From positions 248,001 through 312,000 of the forward strand of contig JADJOJ010000004.1 of assembly GCA_016713825.1 (NCBI GenBank): a DNA stretch of 64,000 bases, written 5' to 3'. The stretch is from Candidatus Leptofilum gracile (GTDB lineage: Bacteria; Chloroflexota; Anaerolineae; Promineifilales; Promineifilaceae). The stretch's first letter is position 1, and each line of letters opens with the position of its first letter. The notes below the pieces were generated by a model. The model did no database searches. It was given only the letters and a program-made list of their open reading frames with translations, and had not been told where the DNA came from. Positions 1 to 8,822 of the stretch are shown here, piece after piece. A program made the position numbers and the translations under genes.

Positions 1-464
1 TTCTTTCGGTAGGTTACGGCCGCTTCGATGGCCACTTTGGTATGCTCCGTAATAGGTTCTGGCAGCGTCTTGGTGTTGAACCAGCGGGCTTCACGTATTT
101 CGTGGCTCAGCTGTGGGCTGCCGGGTGCCAGCGTGGCCACGTAAGAAACGCCCACATAGGCTGTGATTGGATCATGCTGCACCGCTACGACGGGGCCAAG
201 TACGGCCGTTAACCCTGTCTCTTCCCTTAATTCCCGCAAGGCACCCACGGCGGGGTCTTCGTTTCGCTTTAGCCAGCCGCCGGGCAGCCCCCATTGGTAC
301 ACAGGATGAAAGACGTGGCGCAGCATAAACACCTCATCGGCTTCATTAACCACCACCACGGCTACGCCGACACGGGTGCGGGGCACCACCAGCCGAATCA
401 TGAGGCGCATCAGTTTGTATACCAGCGGGAACCGCATAAATTGGGCCGCTTTTTTCTTCCACAT
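1..464 (-). CDS. NUDIX hydrolase (C-terminus cut by window edge)
   Basis: Reads leftwards off the window, leaving about 154 codons. A complete Nudix box is visible at roughly residues 63-86: G-x5-E, seven residues, then REL-R-EE-T-GL, the metal-binding helix that hydrolyses a nucleoside diphosphate linked to another moiety. A basic and hydrophobic N-terminus (MWKKKAAQF, then LMRLMIRLVV) precedes the fold. The start at 464 is chosen because GAGG lies six bases upstream of the ATG. The substrate cannot be told from the box alone. ACGGCCGT occurs inside the gene, read in frame as T-A-V. Confidence 0.85.
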   Translation of the reverse strand, partial: MWKKKAAQFMRFPLVYKLMRLMIRLVVPRTRVGVAVVVVNEADEVFMLRHVFHPVYQWGLPGGWLKRNEDPAVGALRELREETGLTAVLGPVVAVQHDPITAYVGVSYVATLAPGSPQLSHEIREARWFNTKTLPEPITEHTKVAIEAAVTYRK

Positions 465-479
465 GTAACGCCTCGATGA

Positions 480-823
480 CCCAAAACGGCCGTTGCCTGC
501 CTTATTCCGTCCCAAGTTTGGCAAACCATTCTTTTGTTGCCAAAATCAGCAGATTGACCGCCTTTTTTAGGCGTTGGCAGATTATGGTTACCATCTAAAA
601 TAATGACGCAACAGTATAGCAAAAACCACCCCCAGCGTCAGATGTTATCTGGTTTGATGGCAAAACGTTAGTCTGGCGTTTAGCTGTGGTTTAGCCCGCA
701 CTCATCTGCCCCGCAGCGCCGCCGCCTGCGAAACTTTACCAAACCATTGACGTATAGGCGGATAGTTCAAACGGGCGTTGCAATTCTAAAAAGTTCACCT
801 GCGGCGCTCCAATGGAGGCAATA
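480..823. other. Intergenic region between divergent genes
   Basis: No convincing coding sequence. It holds one ACGGCCGT copy near 485 and a small inverted repeat (TTTGGCAA at 517-524 with TTGCCAAA at 537-544). It must contain promoters for the NUDIX gene and the PspC gene, but I could not pick a clear -35/-10 pair. Confidence 0.5.
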
Positions 824-1249
824 ATGTCTGAAAACAAATTAACTCGCAGCGAAACAGACAAAATGATCGCCGGTGTGTGTGGCGGTTTGGCAGAATATTT
901 GAACCTGGACCCGGTTTGGGTGCGGCTTCTTTTTGTGTTGTTGTTTTTTGCCAGCGGTATTGGTGCCCCGATTTACCTGGTTTTGTGGGTCATCATGCCC
1001 CGTGAGGCGGTGGCTGGTGAATCTGGCAGCACGGTACTGCAAGACAACTTCGACGATTTGAGCCAGACTGTTTCTAGCAAGATGGGCCGGTTGAACCGCC
1101 CCAGCACAATTGGCACAATTCTGATCTTGTTTGGTATTTACTTCCTGCTGTCGCAGTTGGGTTGGTTCCACTGGGTAAACGGGGTTGTGTTTTGGTCGAT
1201 TGCCCTGATTGGTGGGGGCATCTACTTGCTGTTACGGCGGGATGAGTAG
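824..1249 (+). CDS. PspC domain membrane protein
   Basis: 141 residues. The N-terminal half is a PspC domain: R-S-E-T-D-K-MIAGVCGGLAEYL followed by LDP-W-VRL and a long hydrophobic segment ending in VLWVIMP. A second hydrophobic pair fills residues 85-135. PspC proteins are inner-membrane partners of envelope-stress systems. The ATG at 824 is preferred over the in-frame ATG at 812 because GGAGG (815-819) sits five to six bases before it. The gene stands alone, convergent with the two-component system and sharing a terminator hairpin with it. Confidence 0.85.
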   Translation: MSENKLTRSETDKMIAGVCGGLAEYLNLDPVWVRLLFVLLFFASGIGAPIYLVLWVIMPREAVAGESGSTVLQDNFDDLSQTVSSKMGRLNRPSTIGTILILFGIYFLLSQLGWFHWVNGVVFWSIALIGGGIYLLLRRDE

Positions 1250-1299
1250 TTGAAGAAGTGCAACTTATTAAAAAAGTTGCACGTTTGGATTTGGTAAGG

Positions 1300-1330
1300 A
1301 AACGGCCGTCTTTTATAGACGGCCGTTTTT
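1300..1330. terminator. Bidirectional terminator built from AACGGCCGTT copies
   Basis: AACGGCCGTC (1301-1310), loop of seven, GACGGCCGTT (1318-1327), flanked by A-run and T-run. A 10-bp stem with T-tract on both strands, between the convergent PspC and histidine kinase genes. The stem is two copies of the window's dominant palindrome. Confidence 0.8.
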
Positions 1331-1339
1331 CTTTCTAAA

Positions 1340-2818
1340 TTAAGAAGAGCGCCGGAATGTTGCCCCCAGCGCGCGCAGCCCCGGGCGCGTCTTGGTAAGT
1401 TCGTCGGCCCCAGCTTCGGCCCGTACCGTCTTCGTTTCCACCAAAATAGGCAAAATGATGGTAAAAGTTGTCCCTTCGCCCACCTTGCTTATCACGTCGA
1501 TGTTGCCACCGTGCGCCTGGGCAATCCACTTGGCAATAGCCAGCCCCAGCCCCGCGCCACCTTTGCCCGACTGCCCACGCGCCCGCGCCTTGTCTACCCG
1601 GTAGAAGCGATCAAAAATGTAAGGCAAATCTTCTGCCGGAATGCCCATACCGGTATCGGCAATCTTCAGGTAAGCCCAGCCGTTCTTTTTAGAAAGGCTC
1701 ACATCAACCGTGCCCCCATCCGGCGTGTATTTGGTGGCGTTGCTGATCAGGTTCAACAGCAGCTGCTTTAGCCGGTCCACATCCCCCATAATGCACACCT
1801 GATCCACTTCCGTAACTTTGACTGCCACCGAGGATTCCAGCAGGCGCACCTGGCGGTACACTTCAAACAGTAGATTGTCTAGCTCTACCTTTTCTATTTC
1901 CAGCGGCAGCCCGCCCGCATCGGCCCGGGCCAGCAGCAGCAGGTCGCCCACCAGCCGGGTCATGCGCTCAATCTCTTCCTGAATAATCTCCAGCGATTCC
2001 GGATCAGCGTCGCCCATGCGGCGCATTAGATCGACGTTGCCGCGGATGGCGGTGAGCGGCGTACGCAGTTCGTGCGAGACGTCGGCCAGCAGCCGCTGCT
2101 GGGTTTGGAACAGCCGCTCCAGCCGCTCTAGCAGCTGGTTAAATGAGCGGGCCAGCACGCCGATTTCGTCGGTGCGTTCGGTGTTGGGCACGCGGCGGCT
2201 TAGATCGTCTGCGTTGGTGATTTGCCGGGTAACGGCGGCCATATCCTCTAGCGGTTTAAAGGAACTGGGGGTCAGCAGCACCGCCAGGAAAAGAGAGGCC
2301 GAAGCGCCAGCAAACCCAACAAAAAGGGCAATCACCAGGAAGCGGTTGAAGCTTTCAATGTTGTCTACCAGGCGACCTACTTGCAGGTAAGCCACAACTT
2401 CGTTGCTCTCGTCGTAAAGTGGGGTGGTTAGCACACGCAGGGTGCTTTCGCCGCGCACAACGTAGTTGATGGTTTCGGTATTGTGCAGGCCGTTGTCATC
2501 TAGCAGGCCAAAGTCCTGGGGGAGGGTGCCCATGTTTTGTGAGCGCAGCCCAATGCCGCCAGATGGGTCTACCAGCATGAAGAAGGAAGCGGCCGTTTCC
2601 AAATCATCTAAATCTTTGCCAATTTCAAAGCGCACTGTGCCATCTCGTGCTGTAAAAACCTGCGCCGAGCGCAGTTCATTCGTCAGCGTGTGCAGGTCGG
2701 TGTCTACCTCATCATTGATCCGGCTGCGGGGCAGCAGGTACACAATAGCGGCAAACAGCACAAAAGCCACCATGAAGATGGAAGTATAGACAAACAGGAG
2801 ACGGTTCTGAATAGACAA
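1340..2818 (-). CDS. HAMP-domain sensor histidine kinase
   Basis: 492 residues. Membrane helix at about 8-28, an extracytoplasmic sensor region of roughly 130 residues, a second helix at about 160-184, HAMP at about 184-237, then the kinase core. Visible: H-box DVSHELRTPL with phospho-acceptor His249, N-box NLISNATKYTPDGG near 356-369, G1 DTGMGIP near 388 and G2 GGAGLGLA near 420. It follows its response regulator with a 4-base gap, so both are co-transcribed as a classic MprAB/BaeSR-like pair. The signal sensed is unknown. The C-terminal tail past the ATPase domain is about 30 residues with no recognised motif. Confidence 0.93.
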   Translation of the reverse strand: MSIQNRLLFVYTSIFMVAFVLFAAIVYLLPRSRINDEVDTDLHTLTNELRSAQVFTARDGTVRFEIGKDLDDLETAASFFMLVDPSGGIGLRSQNMGTLPQDFGLLDDNGLHNTETINYVVRGESTLRVLTTPLYDESNEVVAYLQVGRLVDNIESFNRFLVIALFVGFAGASASLFLAVLLTPSSFKPLEDMAAVTRQITNADDLSRRVPNTERTDEIGVLARSFNQLLERLERLFQTQQRLLADVSHELRTPLTAIRGNVDLMRRMGDADPESLEIIQEEIERMTRLVGDLLLLARADAGGLPLEIEKVELDNLLFEVYRQVRLLESSVAVKVTEVDQVCIMGDVDRLKQLLLNLISNATKYTPDGGTVDVSLSKKNGWAYLKIADTGMGIPAEDLPYIFDRFYRVDKARARGQSGKGGAGLGLAIAKWIAQAHGGNIDVISKVGEGTTFTIILPILVETKTVRAEAGADELTKTRPGLRALGATFRRSS

Positions 2819-2822
2819 CGGT

Positions 2823-3500
2823 TTACGACTCTTCGCGCAGCACGTAGCCGATGCCGCGCACGGTATGGATCAGGCGAGATAAATCTCCTTCTTCCGTTTT
2901 TTGGCGCAGGTAGCGCACATACACTTCAATGATGTTGCTCTCGCCGCCAAAATCATAATTCCAAACGCGGTCGAAGATGAGATCGCGGGTGAGCACCTGG
3001 CGCGGATGGCGCATGAACAGCTCTAGCAGTTCATACTCCTTGGCGGTGAGGTCAAAAATACGGCCGCCTCGCCGACCTTGCCGCGTGCCGGTATCTAGCT
3101 CCAAATCGGCAAAGCGGTACACCTGCGGCTGCGAAGGCTGCGAGCGGCGCAGCAGGGCGCGCACGCGGGCCATCAGCTCGTCGAAGGCAAATGGTTTCAC
3201 CAGGTAGTCGTCGGCCCCAGCATCCAGGCCGGTGACGCGGTCTTCGATGGTTTCTTTGGCCGTGAGCATCAGAATGGGCAGATCGCTGACGGCGCGTAGG
3301 CGGCGGCACACTTCGATGCCGTCCATGCCGGGCAGCATCAGGTCTAGCAGCACCAGGTCGGGGGGATTTTCGCGGGCCAGGTCCAGGCCAGTTTGGCCAT
3401 CTGCGGCCGTATCTACCCGGTAGCCTTCAAAGCTCAACCCTCTTTGTAAAAATTGTCGAATGCGTTCTTCATCTTCAATTACGAGAATGCGTGTAGTCAT
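2823..3500 (-). CDS. OmpR/PhoB-family response regulator
   Basis: 225 residues. Receiver domain first: ILVIEDEE acidic pocket, phospho-acceptor Asp53 in LVLLDLMLPGMDG, conserved Thr80 and Lys102 (LVKPF). Then a winged-helix DNA-binding domain ending in IHTVRGIGYVLR. The start at 3500 is preferred over the in-frame start at 3539 because GGAGG lies seven bases upstream and the protein then begins directly at the receiver fold. First gene of the operon with the histidine kinase at 1340-2818. Confidence 0.94.
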   Translation of the reverse strand: MTTRILVIEDEERIRQFLQRGLSFEGYRVDTAADGQTGLDLARENPPDLVLLDLMLPGMDGIEVCRRLRAVSDLPILMLTAKETIEDRVTGLDAGADDYLVKPFAFDELMARVRALLRRSQPSQPQVYRFADLELDTGTRQGRRGGRIFDLTAKEYELLELFMRHPRQVLTRDLIFDRVWNYDFGGESNIIEVYVRYLRQKTEEGDLSRLIHTVRGIGYVLREES

Positions 3501-3602
3501 GTTTGTCCTCCAAATAGATGACGCCAACTGGTAATTCAAGGAAAACCAGGGCGAATATAGCGTTTAGGAATTTTTGCTTGCTATGAATTGTAAAGGCGGT
3601 GC

Positions 3603-3830
3603 CACATTTGCACAAAACCCGCTTGTCCGTTTGGTTGCGCCAAGGTTACAATGGTCGCGGGAAGATGAAAATGTGACTATTAAGCAGACCACAAGAAAGT
3701 TTGTTAAAAACCGAAGCGCGATTTTTCTGTGGTTTGCTCAAGTAAAAGCGAGAGAAATGGCTACGGTTTATTTAAGGAACTTTCCTGCTTTTACATATTT
3801 CGCGGCTGTTTTTTGCTTCAATTGCGAAAT
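3603..3830. repeat. Chain of hairpins in AT-rich spacer
   Basis: Consecutive inverted repeats: CACATTT/AAATGTG (3603-3675) enclosing CCCGC/GCGGG, then a long imperfect stem 3683-3738 (AGCAGACCACAAGAAA with TTTCTGTGGTTTGCT), GTAAAAGC/GCTTTTAC (3742-3794) and ATTTCGC/GCGAAAT (3797-3830). The only open frame here (97 codons from 3574) has no family resemblance and is probably not a gene. Same architecture as 40049-40336 and 56453-56557. Function unknown. Confidence 0.55.
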
Positions 3831-3983
3831 GATGTTTTTGTTTCTAATCTATGATAGTAACAAATGAGTGAATCGCTCGTCTACCAAAGTGGGTGTTTCT
3901 TAATCTCTCATCTATAAAAATGGCTGCCTGGCTTGCCAGCCTTGCCTAAGAGCGGCAATGATGACCTCTTCTGGAGTGTAACA

Positions 3984-4973
3984 ATGGAACCAGTATTGCA
4001 ATTTGGCCTGGACGCATCGCATTGGTTGCAGGCAACGTTTCCCCAGTTGGAGGCGTTTTTTCAGTTTATCAGCACATTGGGAATCGAAGAGTTTTATCTG
4101 GCGTTGTTTCCCCTGATTTATTGGAGCGTGCACAAAGAGGCTGGGCGGGCATTGGCGTATGTTTTTTTGGTAGGTAACGTGGTTAACAACACGCTGAAAC
4201 ATGCTTTTCGGGAGCCACGGCCGTTTTGGCTGGACCCTACGCTGGAAAAGTTTACGGACGGCGGGTACGGCATTCCTAGCGGGCACACGCAGTTTACCAC
4301 CACCATTTACCTGTTTGCCGCTGCCTGGATTCGGCGGCGCTGGATGTGGCTGCTGGCCGTTTTGATGATCATTTTGATGGGCATTAGCCGAATTTATTTA
4401 GGCTCCCATTTTGTGCATGATGTGGCGGTCGGTTTTGTGATTGGCTTGCTGGTGCTGGGCGGCTACCTGCTTTGGCAGCGGCGGTACCAGGCCCGGTTTG
4501 AAAAGCGCATTATGGGGCAGCGGCTGTTGGTGGCGGTTTTGGTGCCGGGGCTGTTTACGGCCGTTTACCTCATCATCCGGCTCATCATTGGCGACCCAGA
4601 CACGACGGTAGCCTGGGCCAGCCGCATTCCTGTGGCCGAGTTGGAGAGCGTGGAGGGGTTTGTAACGGCCGTTTCTAGCCTGCTCGGCGCGGGCATTGGC
4701 CTGGTGCTAGAGCGCAGCCGCATCCGCTTTTTGGTAGATGGCCCCATCTGGCAGCGGGCGGTGCGCTACCTGCTGGGGATGGCGGTCGCCGTCGCCATTT
4801 GGGCGGGTTTGGGAGCCGTTTTCCCCGATGACCCGCTGTGGCTGGCGCTGCCGCTGCGCCTGCTGCGCTACGCCCTGCTCACGCTGTGGGTGACCTATTA
4901 CGCGCCGTGGCTGTTTGTCAAAATCAAACTCGCCCAGGCGGAACCCGCGCGCGGCATTGAAATGACGTTGTAG
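3984..4973 (+). CDS. PAP2-superfamily membrane phosphatase
   Basis: 329 residues. The three phosphatase motifs are present in order: K-x6-RP (KHAFREPRP), PSGH (IPSGHTQF) and SR-x5-H-x3-D (SRIYLGSHFVHD). They are embedded among hydrophobic helices, as in undecaprenyl-diphosphate or phosphatidate phosphatases. After the domain come about four extra helices (residues 190-310), so it is longer than a minimal PAP2 enzyme. The start at 3984 (MEPVLQF) has CTGGAG ten bases upstream. An upstream in-frame ATG at 3933 would add 17 residues without a binding site. Its stop abuts the stop of the convergent next gene. Substrate not determinable. Confidence 0.88.
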   Translation: MEPVLQFGLDASHWLQATFPQLEAFFQFISTLGIEEFYLALFPLIYWSVHKEAGRALAYVFLVGNVVNNTLKHAFREPRPFWLDPTLEKFTDGGYGIPSGHTQFTTTIYLFAAAWIRRRWMWLLAVLMIILMGISRIYLGSHFVHDVAVGFVIGLLVLGGYLLWQRRYQARFEKRIMGQRLLVAVLVPGLFTAVYLIIRLIIGDPDTTVAWASRIPVAELESVEGFVTAVSSLLGAGIGLVLERSRIRFLVDGPIWQRAVRYLLGMAVAVAIWAGLGAVFPDDPLWLALPLRLLRYALLTLWVTYYAPWLFVKIKLAQAEPARGIEMTL

Positions 4974-6683
4974 CTATTTTGCCAAAGACAGCTCAAAAAC
5001 TGCCCCTTCGCTGGAGCTGGAAACCGCCAGCATGGTGTTATCTGGTGAAAAATCCAGCACGCGAACAGAACCAAATTGGCCGAGACCTCTGCCCAAATCT
5101 ATCGTTCGCAGCAATTCCATATCTGCCAGTGAAAAGATAAGCAGTTGCCCACGGTTCTCGGAAGTGCTGTAAAAGTCTTGAGCAACAGCCAGCAAGGCGT
5201 TGTCGGCAGAAAATGCGAGCGCCTCATCTGACTGCCATGCGGGGTCTAACTGGACGCGGTGTATCTCTTGCCACTCGTTGCCGTTGCGCTGCAAAATGGA
5301 CAGGATGTTTTGTTTTGTAACAAATGCCAGGAGTTGTTCATCGTCAGAGAAAGCCATCAAGCGTACAGAATCTTGTTCCTCGGACCAATCAATGCTGAAA
5401 ACGGCCGTTTCCTCCCCACTTCTTACCTCATAAAAATAAACAGCCTCTTCTCGGCCTATTGCCACCAATGTTTGCCCCAAAGCAATCTCAGAAAAACCCT
5501 CTGTCTCTTGAGTAAACACAGGTTCCATCGTAGATGTTGTTTGTACAATCACGCCACTGTCACGATCGGTGTAAGCTAGAAATTGGCCATCGGGCGAAAT
5601 AATGTGAGAGCGGTGCAGAAAATTTTTATCGAGGAAGGTGCTGCTTTGGTCAGCCAGATTCCAGATGGTGATGCCATTTTCGTCATCAGTAACGGCCGTA
5701 CGGCCGTCTGCCGCAACCAATGAATCAGAAATGTACCCACCCTGCCGCAAACGTGTCGCTTGGAACAGGTTAAGGATGCGGTTGCTGTCTACACTTTCAA
5801 TGACGATGGCCCGGTAAGCTTGCCGAATCAACCGGTTGTCTGGCAAAAAGTACAAACTTTCGCTGTCGGGGTATGCTTTGAGGCAGCCACTGTTTTGCCA
5901 ACGGTTTACTAAACTGCAAGGATGCGTCACGACTCTCTGTAAGCCACCTGTTCCGACTAACCAATACCCAATAAGCACTGCTGCCCCTACCACCAAAGCT
6001 CCCTTTGCTGTGCGTGAAGCGTTCTTATTATGCTTGACGATGGTATAAGCAAAATAAGCTCCCACAGCGGCCAACCCACCAACAGCCACAGACGAAATAA
6101 AATTCTCGCCCGTCAACAAAGCCCACAGCCAGCCCCCACCAACATAAAAAACAAAAAATTGAAGCGTACTAAATTGCGGCGATTTAGCTTCTGTCCACGG
6201 GAATGGCATGGGTAAATTTTCTATGAGCGCGGCGCGTAAGCCAGGCATATCTTCAAAATTTTGTAGGCGTAAGCTACGAAGCAACCCTTTGTAAAGCAAT
6301 ATTTCCGATATTGTTCCATCTGACTTGAGGCTGACCTGCACCAGTTTTATATCTTTCACTCGGACTATTTCGTTGCCGAAACGGTTGTTATACACCACCT
6401 CTTGCGGACTAACCTGCACAGTAGCTACTGGCAAACTTTGCATACGCGCAGACCTATTATTGAAAACAACAAGGATTGGCCCCAATACGAAAATTAAAGC
6501 GATGACGAGACCCACAATCACAATTGTTGTTAACCCCCACCAGTTCACAAAATCTTCAGTCAAGAAAAACATAAAGTAAGTCAGCAGGGGAAAAATGAAG
6601 CCTCTTTCAATAATCAACCGATAAAGCTCAGAGGGAACGCTGTTTGAAGATGGTTTTTTCTGGGAGAAAACTAACTGTGTCAT
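4974..6683 (-). CDS. Membrane protein with C-terminal beta-propeller-like repeats
   Basis: 569 residues from the ATG at 6683. An in-frame ATG at 6764 would add 27 residues; neither has a clear ribosome site. Two hydrophobic segments near the N-terminus, a soluble PH-like stretch, two or three more helices (about residues 175-265), then about 300 residues of WD40/propeller-like blades with recurring F-S-x-D-x-x-L-L-A patterns (AFSDDEQLLAF, AFSADNALLAVA, FSPDNTMLAVS). No catalytic motif seen. Probably a membrane-anchored protein with an extracytoplasmic propeller; function unknown. Confidence 0.7.
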   Translation of the reverse strand: MTQLVFSQKKPSSNSVPSELYRLIIERGFIFPLLTYFMFFLTEDFVNWWGLTTIVIVGLVIALIFVLGPILVVFNNRSARMQSLPVATVQVSPQEVVYNNRFGNEIVRVKDIKLVQVSLKSDGTISEILLYKGLLRSLRLQNFEDMPGLRAALIENLPMPFPWTEAKSPQFSTLQFFVFYVGGGWLWALLTGENFISSVAVGGLAAVGAYFAYTIVKHNKNASRTAKGALVVGAAVLIGYWLVGTGGLQRVVTHPCSLVNRWQNSGCLKAYPDSESLYFLPDNRLIRQAYRAIVIESVDSNRILNLFQATRLRQGGYISDSLVAADGRTAVTDDENGITIWNLADQSSTFLDKNFLHRSHIISPDGQFLAYTDRDSGVIVQTTSTMEPVFTQETEGFSEIALGQTLVAIGREEAVYFYEVRSGEETAVFSIDWSEEQDSVRLMAFSDDEQLLAFVTKQNILSILQRNGNEWQEIHRVQLDPAWQSDEALAFSADNALLAVAQDFYSTSENRGQLLIFSLADMELLRTIDLGRGLGQFGSVRVLDFSPDNTMLAVSSSSEGAVFELSLAK

Positions 6684-6763
6684 GCACGCACTCGCAATTA
6701 TGTAAACTTTTGTGATTGACTGGAACAATCGAAGTGCCCAAAGTATAGCAAATTTTGCGGGCA

Positions 6764-6798
6764 ACGGTGACAGCCACTTCCAAAAGTGACTGTCACCT
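6764..6798. repeat. Inverted repeat, possible terminator
   Basis: GGTGACAGCCACTT and AAGTGACTGTCACC form a stem of about 14 bp with a CCAA loop and one mismatch, between two leftward genes. There is no long T-run, so it may be a dispersed palindrome rather than a terminator. Confidence 0.5.
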
Positions 6799-6809
6799 GG
6801 ATCACGACA

Positions 6810-8774
6810 TTACGGTCTAGAAATGAAGGGCAAATAGGTGGGCAGCCCGTTGGCGATGACCGTCATGGAGAGCGTGTCCTGATTGCCTTCGCCGTCATCG
6901 AGAACGGCCGTAAACCCCATCGGCGTCGGCGTCATCACCCCGGCATTGATCGTCACGTTGTACTGAATCGTTACCGGCACCCCGGCAGGCACCGCGCCAG
7001 ACCAGCTCACCTGCCCCGATCCGTACATCGGCGTGCCGCCGCTGGCAGACAGCCCACCCGCGTAAGTGACCTGCCCCGGAATCGCGCTGGTGAGTGAAAC
7101 AGTGTTCAACGCTGGCCCCGGATTTTTGAGCGTGATTTTGACCGTGACCGTATCCCCCGCGCCGGGCAGGCTGTTGTTAACACCCAGCCAGGAGCCATCC
7201 AACGAACCCAACAAAAACGAGCCGGTGCGCTGATAGTTGCCCCGCCCTGTGCCCCACAACACGCGGGCATCGGCCGTGCCCGGCAAATCGTAGGCCACCA
7301 CGCCGGAGTGAGCGGTGTTCAGCACCAGCTCCAAATCCGCATCGGCGTCGATGTTGGCCAGGGTGGGTGCGGCCATCGCGCCGTTCCAGTCTGGGCTACC
7401 AAACGGGGCGGGCAGATTAATTTCGTACAGCATCGTGCCCTGGTAATTCAAAACATGCAGCTTGCCCACGTAATTGCTCCCTTTTTGCGGCCACGAGGCA
7501 AAAATCACTTCGGCAAAGCCATCATTGTCCAGATCGGCCACTACCGGTTCCGAGGCAAAGCGGATGCCGGGGCCGGTATTGCTGACGTTGTAGGGCCAGT
7601 TGTGATGTTCCGTTTTGTCCAGCCAGAAGGCGTGGAGACGGCCGTCGTACGAGGCAAACAATATCTCCTTCTCCCCATCTCCATCCAAATCGGCCACTAC
7701 CGGGTTGGGCATGGCGCTTTCGATGACGCCGTAATCCTCGCTCAGCGGCGCGCCGGTGTTGATCGGCACCGTCTCCCAGTTGTAGCTGTCCTCGTTGAAG
7801 CGGCTGCGGTCGGCATTAAAAATGTAGACGCCGATGTAGCGGCTGGGCGGGTAGCCCGCATCGCAGTCGTACACGTTGCCGGTCACCACCACTTCCACCA
7901 CGCCGTCGCCGTTTACATCGGCAATGACCGCCGGGCCATCGGCGAAGTTGGTGCGGTAACTTTCCGTGCGCGTGCCGTCACACGCCCCCCAGCCGCGCAG
8001 TTCTGGCACCAGGCTTTCCCAGATGCCCACTTTGCCCCAGCCAACCCCGCCGTAAATGGCGTTGGCGGCAATTTGCGTGCCGTTGGCTTCGTAGGCGTTG
8101 ATGTAATGCACGTCGGACGGCACGACCAGTTCGCCCTGGCCGTCGTTGTCCAGGTCCCCCAGGGCAGCGTTGTCGTTGTAGACGCCCCAGCCGTAGCCGC
8201 TGTCGTTGTTCAGCTGCGGCCAGCCGCTGCGCAGCGTGCCGGTGTGCTCGTAGACGTAGGTGTTCACCTCGTCGCCGGTGGAGGTGACCACCAGTTCATC
8301 CGTGCCGTCGGCGTCCAGATCGTAGACCGAAAGGCCGCGCAGTTCGCCGCTTTCTGGCGCGCGCGTCCAGACCTGGCTGCCTGTGTGATCGTACACGGTG
8401 AGGGAGCCGCCGCTTTGGGCGACGGCAATCTCCAGGTCGTTGTTGTTGTCGATATCGGCCACGACCACGCCAGGCCAGGTACGGCCGCCGGGCGGATCGA
8501 CGCTCCACTGGACACTGCCGTTTTCGCCGTTCAGCACAAACAGCGTGTAGGGCGAGGCGATCACTTCTGGCTTGCCGTCGTTGTCTAGATCGGCCACGGC
8601 GGGCGAAGCGTACCAGCCGGTTTCACACCAGGAGCTGTAGCAGCCGCCCTGCTGCCACTTCAATACGGGGGAGGCGATGGTGCCAGCTTGTACGGCCGTT
8701 CCGCCCCAGCCACCTATCCCTAAAACAATAAAGCCAAACAAACCCATTACAAAAATCAACCGATACGCTTTCAT
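6810..8774 (-). CDS. Secreted FG-GAP/VCBS repeat protein
   Basis: 654 residues. Signal peptide at 1-30 (basic MKAYR, hydrophobic core, A-V-Q-A site). Then eight calcium-loop repeats of the D-x-D-x-D-G/A-x-x-E-h-h-h type (for example DLDNDGKPEVIA, DVNGDGVVEVVV, DLDGDGEKEILFAS), forming an integrin-like beta-propeller. Next a DUF11-like beta-sandwich at about 545-640, and a C-terminus YLPFISRP. Start 8774 is supported by GTGAGG about six bases upstream. It lies 48 bp downstream of another secreted gene whose C-terminus is similar, suggesting co-expression and a shared sorting signal. Likely surface adhesion or binding; ligand unknown. Confidence 0.88.
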   Translation of the reverse strand: MKAYRLIFVMGLFGFIVLGIGGWGGTAVQAGTIASPVLKWQQGGCYSSWCETGWYASPAVADLDNDGKPEVIASPYTLFVLNGENGSVQWSVDPPGGRTWPGVVVADIDNNNDLEIAVAQSGGSLTVYDHTGSQVWTRAPESGELRGLSVYDLDADGTDELVVTSTGDEVNTYVYEHTGTLRSGWPQLNNDSGYGWGVYNDNAALGDLDNDGQGELVVPSDVHYINAYEANGTQIAANAIYGGVGWGKVGIWESLVPELRGWGACDGTRTESYRTNFADGPAVIADVNGDGVVEVVVTGNVYDCDAGYPPSRYIGVYIFNADRSRFNEDSYNWETVPINTGAPLSEDYGVIESAMPNPVVADLDGDGEKEILFASYDGRLHAFWLDKTEHHNWPYNVSNTGPGIRFASEPVVADLDNDGFAEVIFASWPQKGSNYVGKLHVLNYQGTMLYEINLPAPFGSPDWNGAMAAPTLANIDADADLELVLNTAHSGVVAYDLPGTADARVLWGTGRGNYQRTGSFLLGSLDGSWLGVNNSLPGAGDTVTVKITLKNPGPALNTVSLTSAIPGQVTYAGGLSASGGTPMYGSGQVSWSGAVPAGVPVTIQYNVTINAGVMTPTPMGFTAVLDDGEGNQDTLSMTVIANGLPTYLPFISRP

Positions 8775-8822
8775 ATTTTTCCTCACATCCAACTTGCGTC
8801 ACGTCAGGCGTGGGCGCAAGAT

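Noticed and set aside
3574..3867. 97-codon open frame in the spacer before the PAP2 gene
   Set aside because: No ribosome site or family resemblance; the region is a chain of inverted repeats.
7308..8588. 426-codon open frame on the plus strand opposite the FG-GAP gene
   Set aside because: Antisense shadow of a high-GC repeat gene; His/Val/Gly-rich with no family features, while the minus strand has a signal peptide and eight calcium loops.
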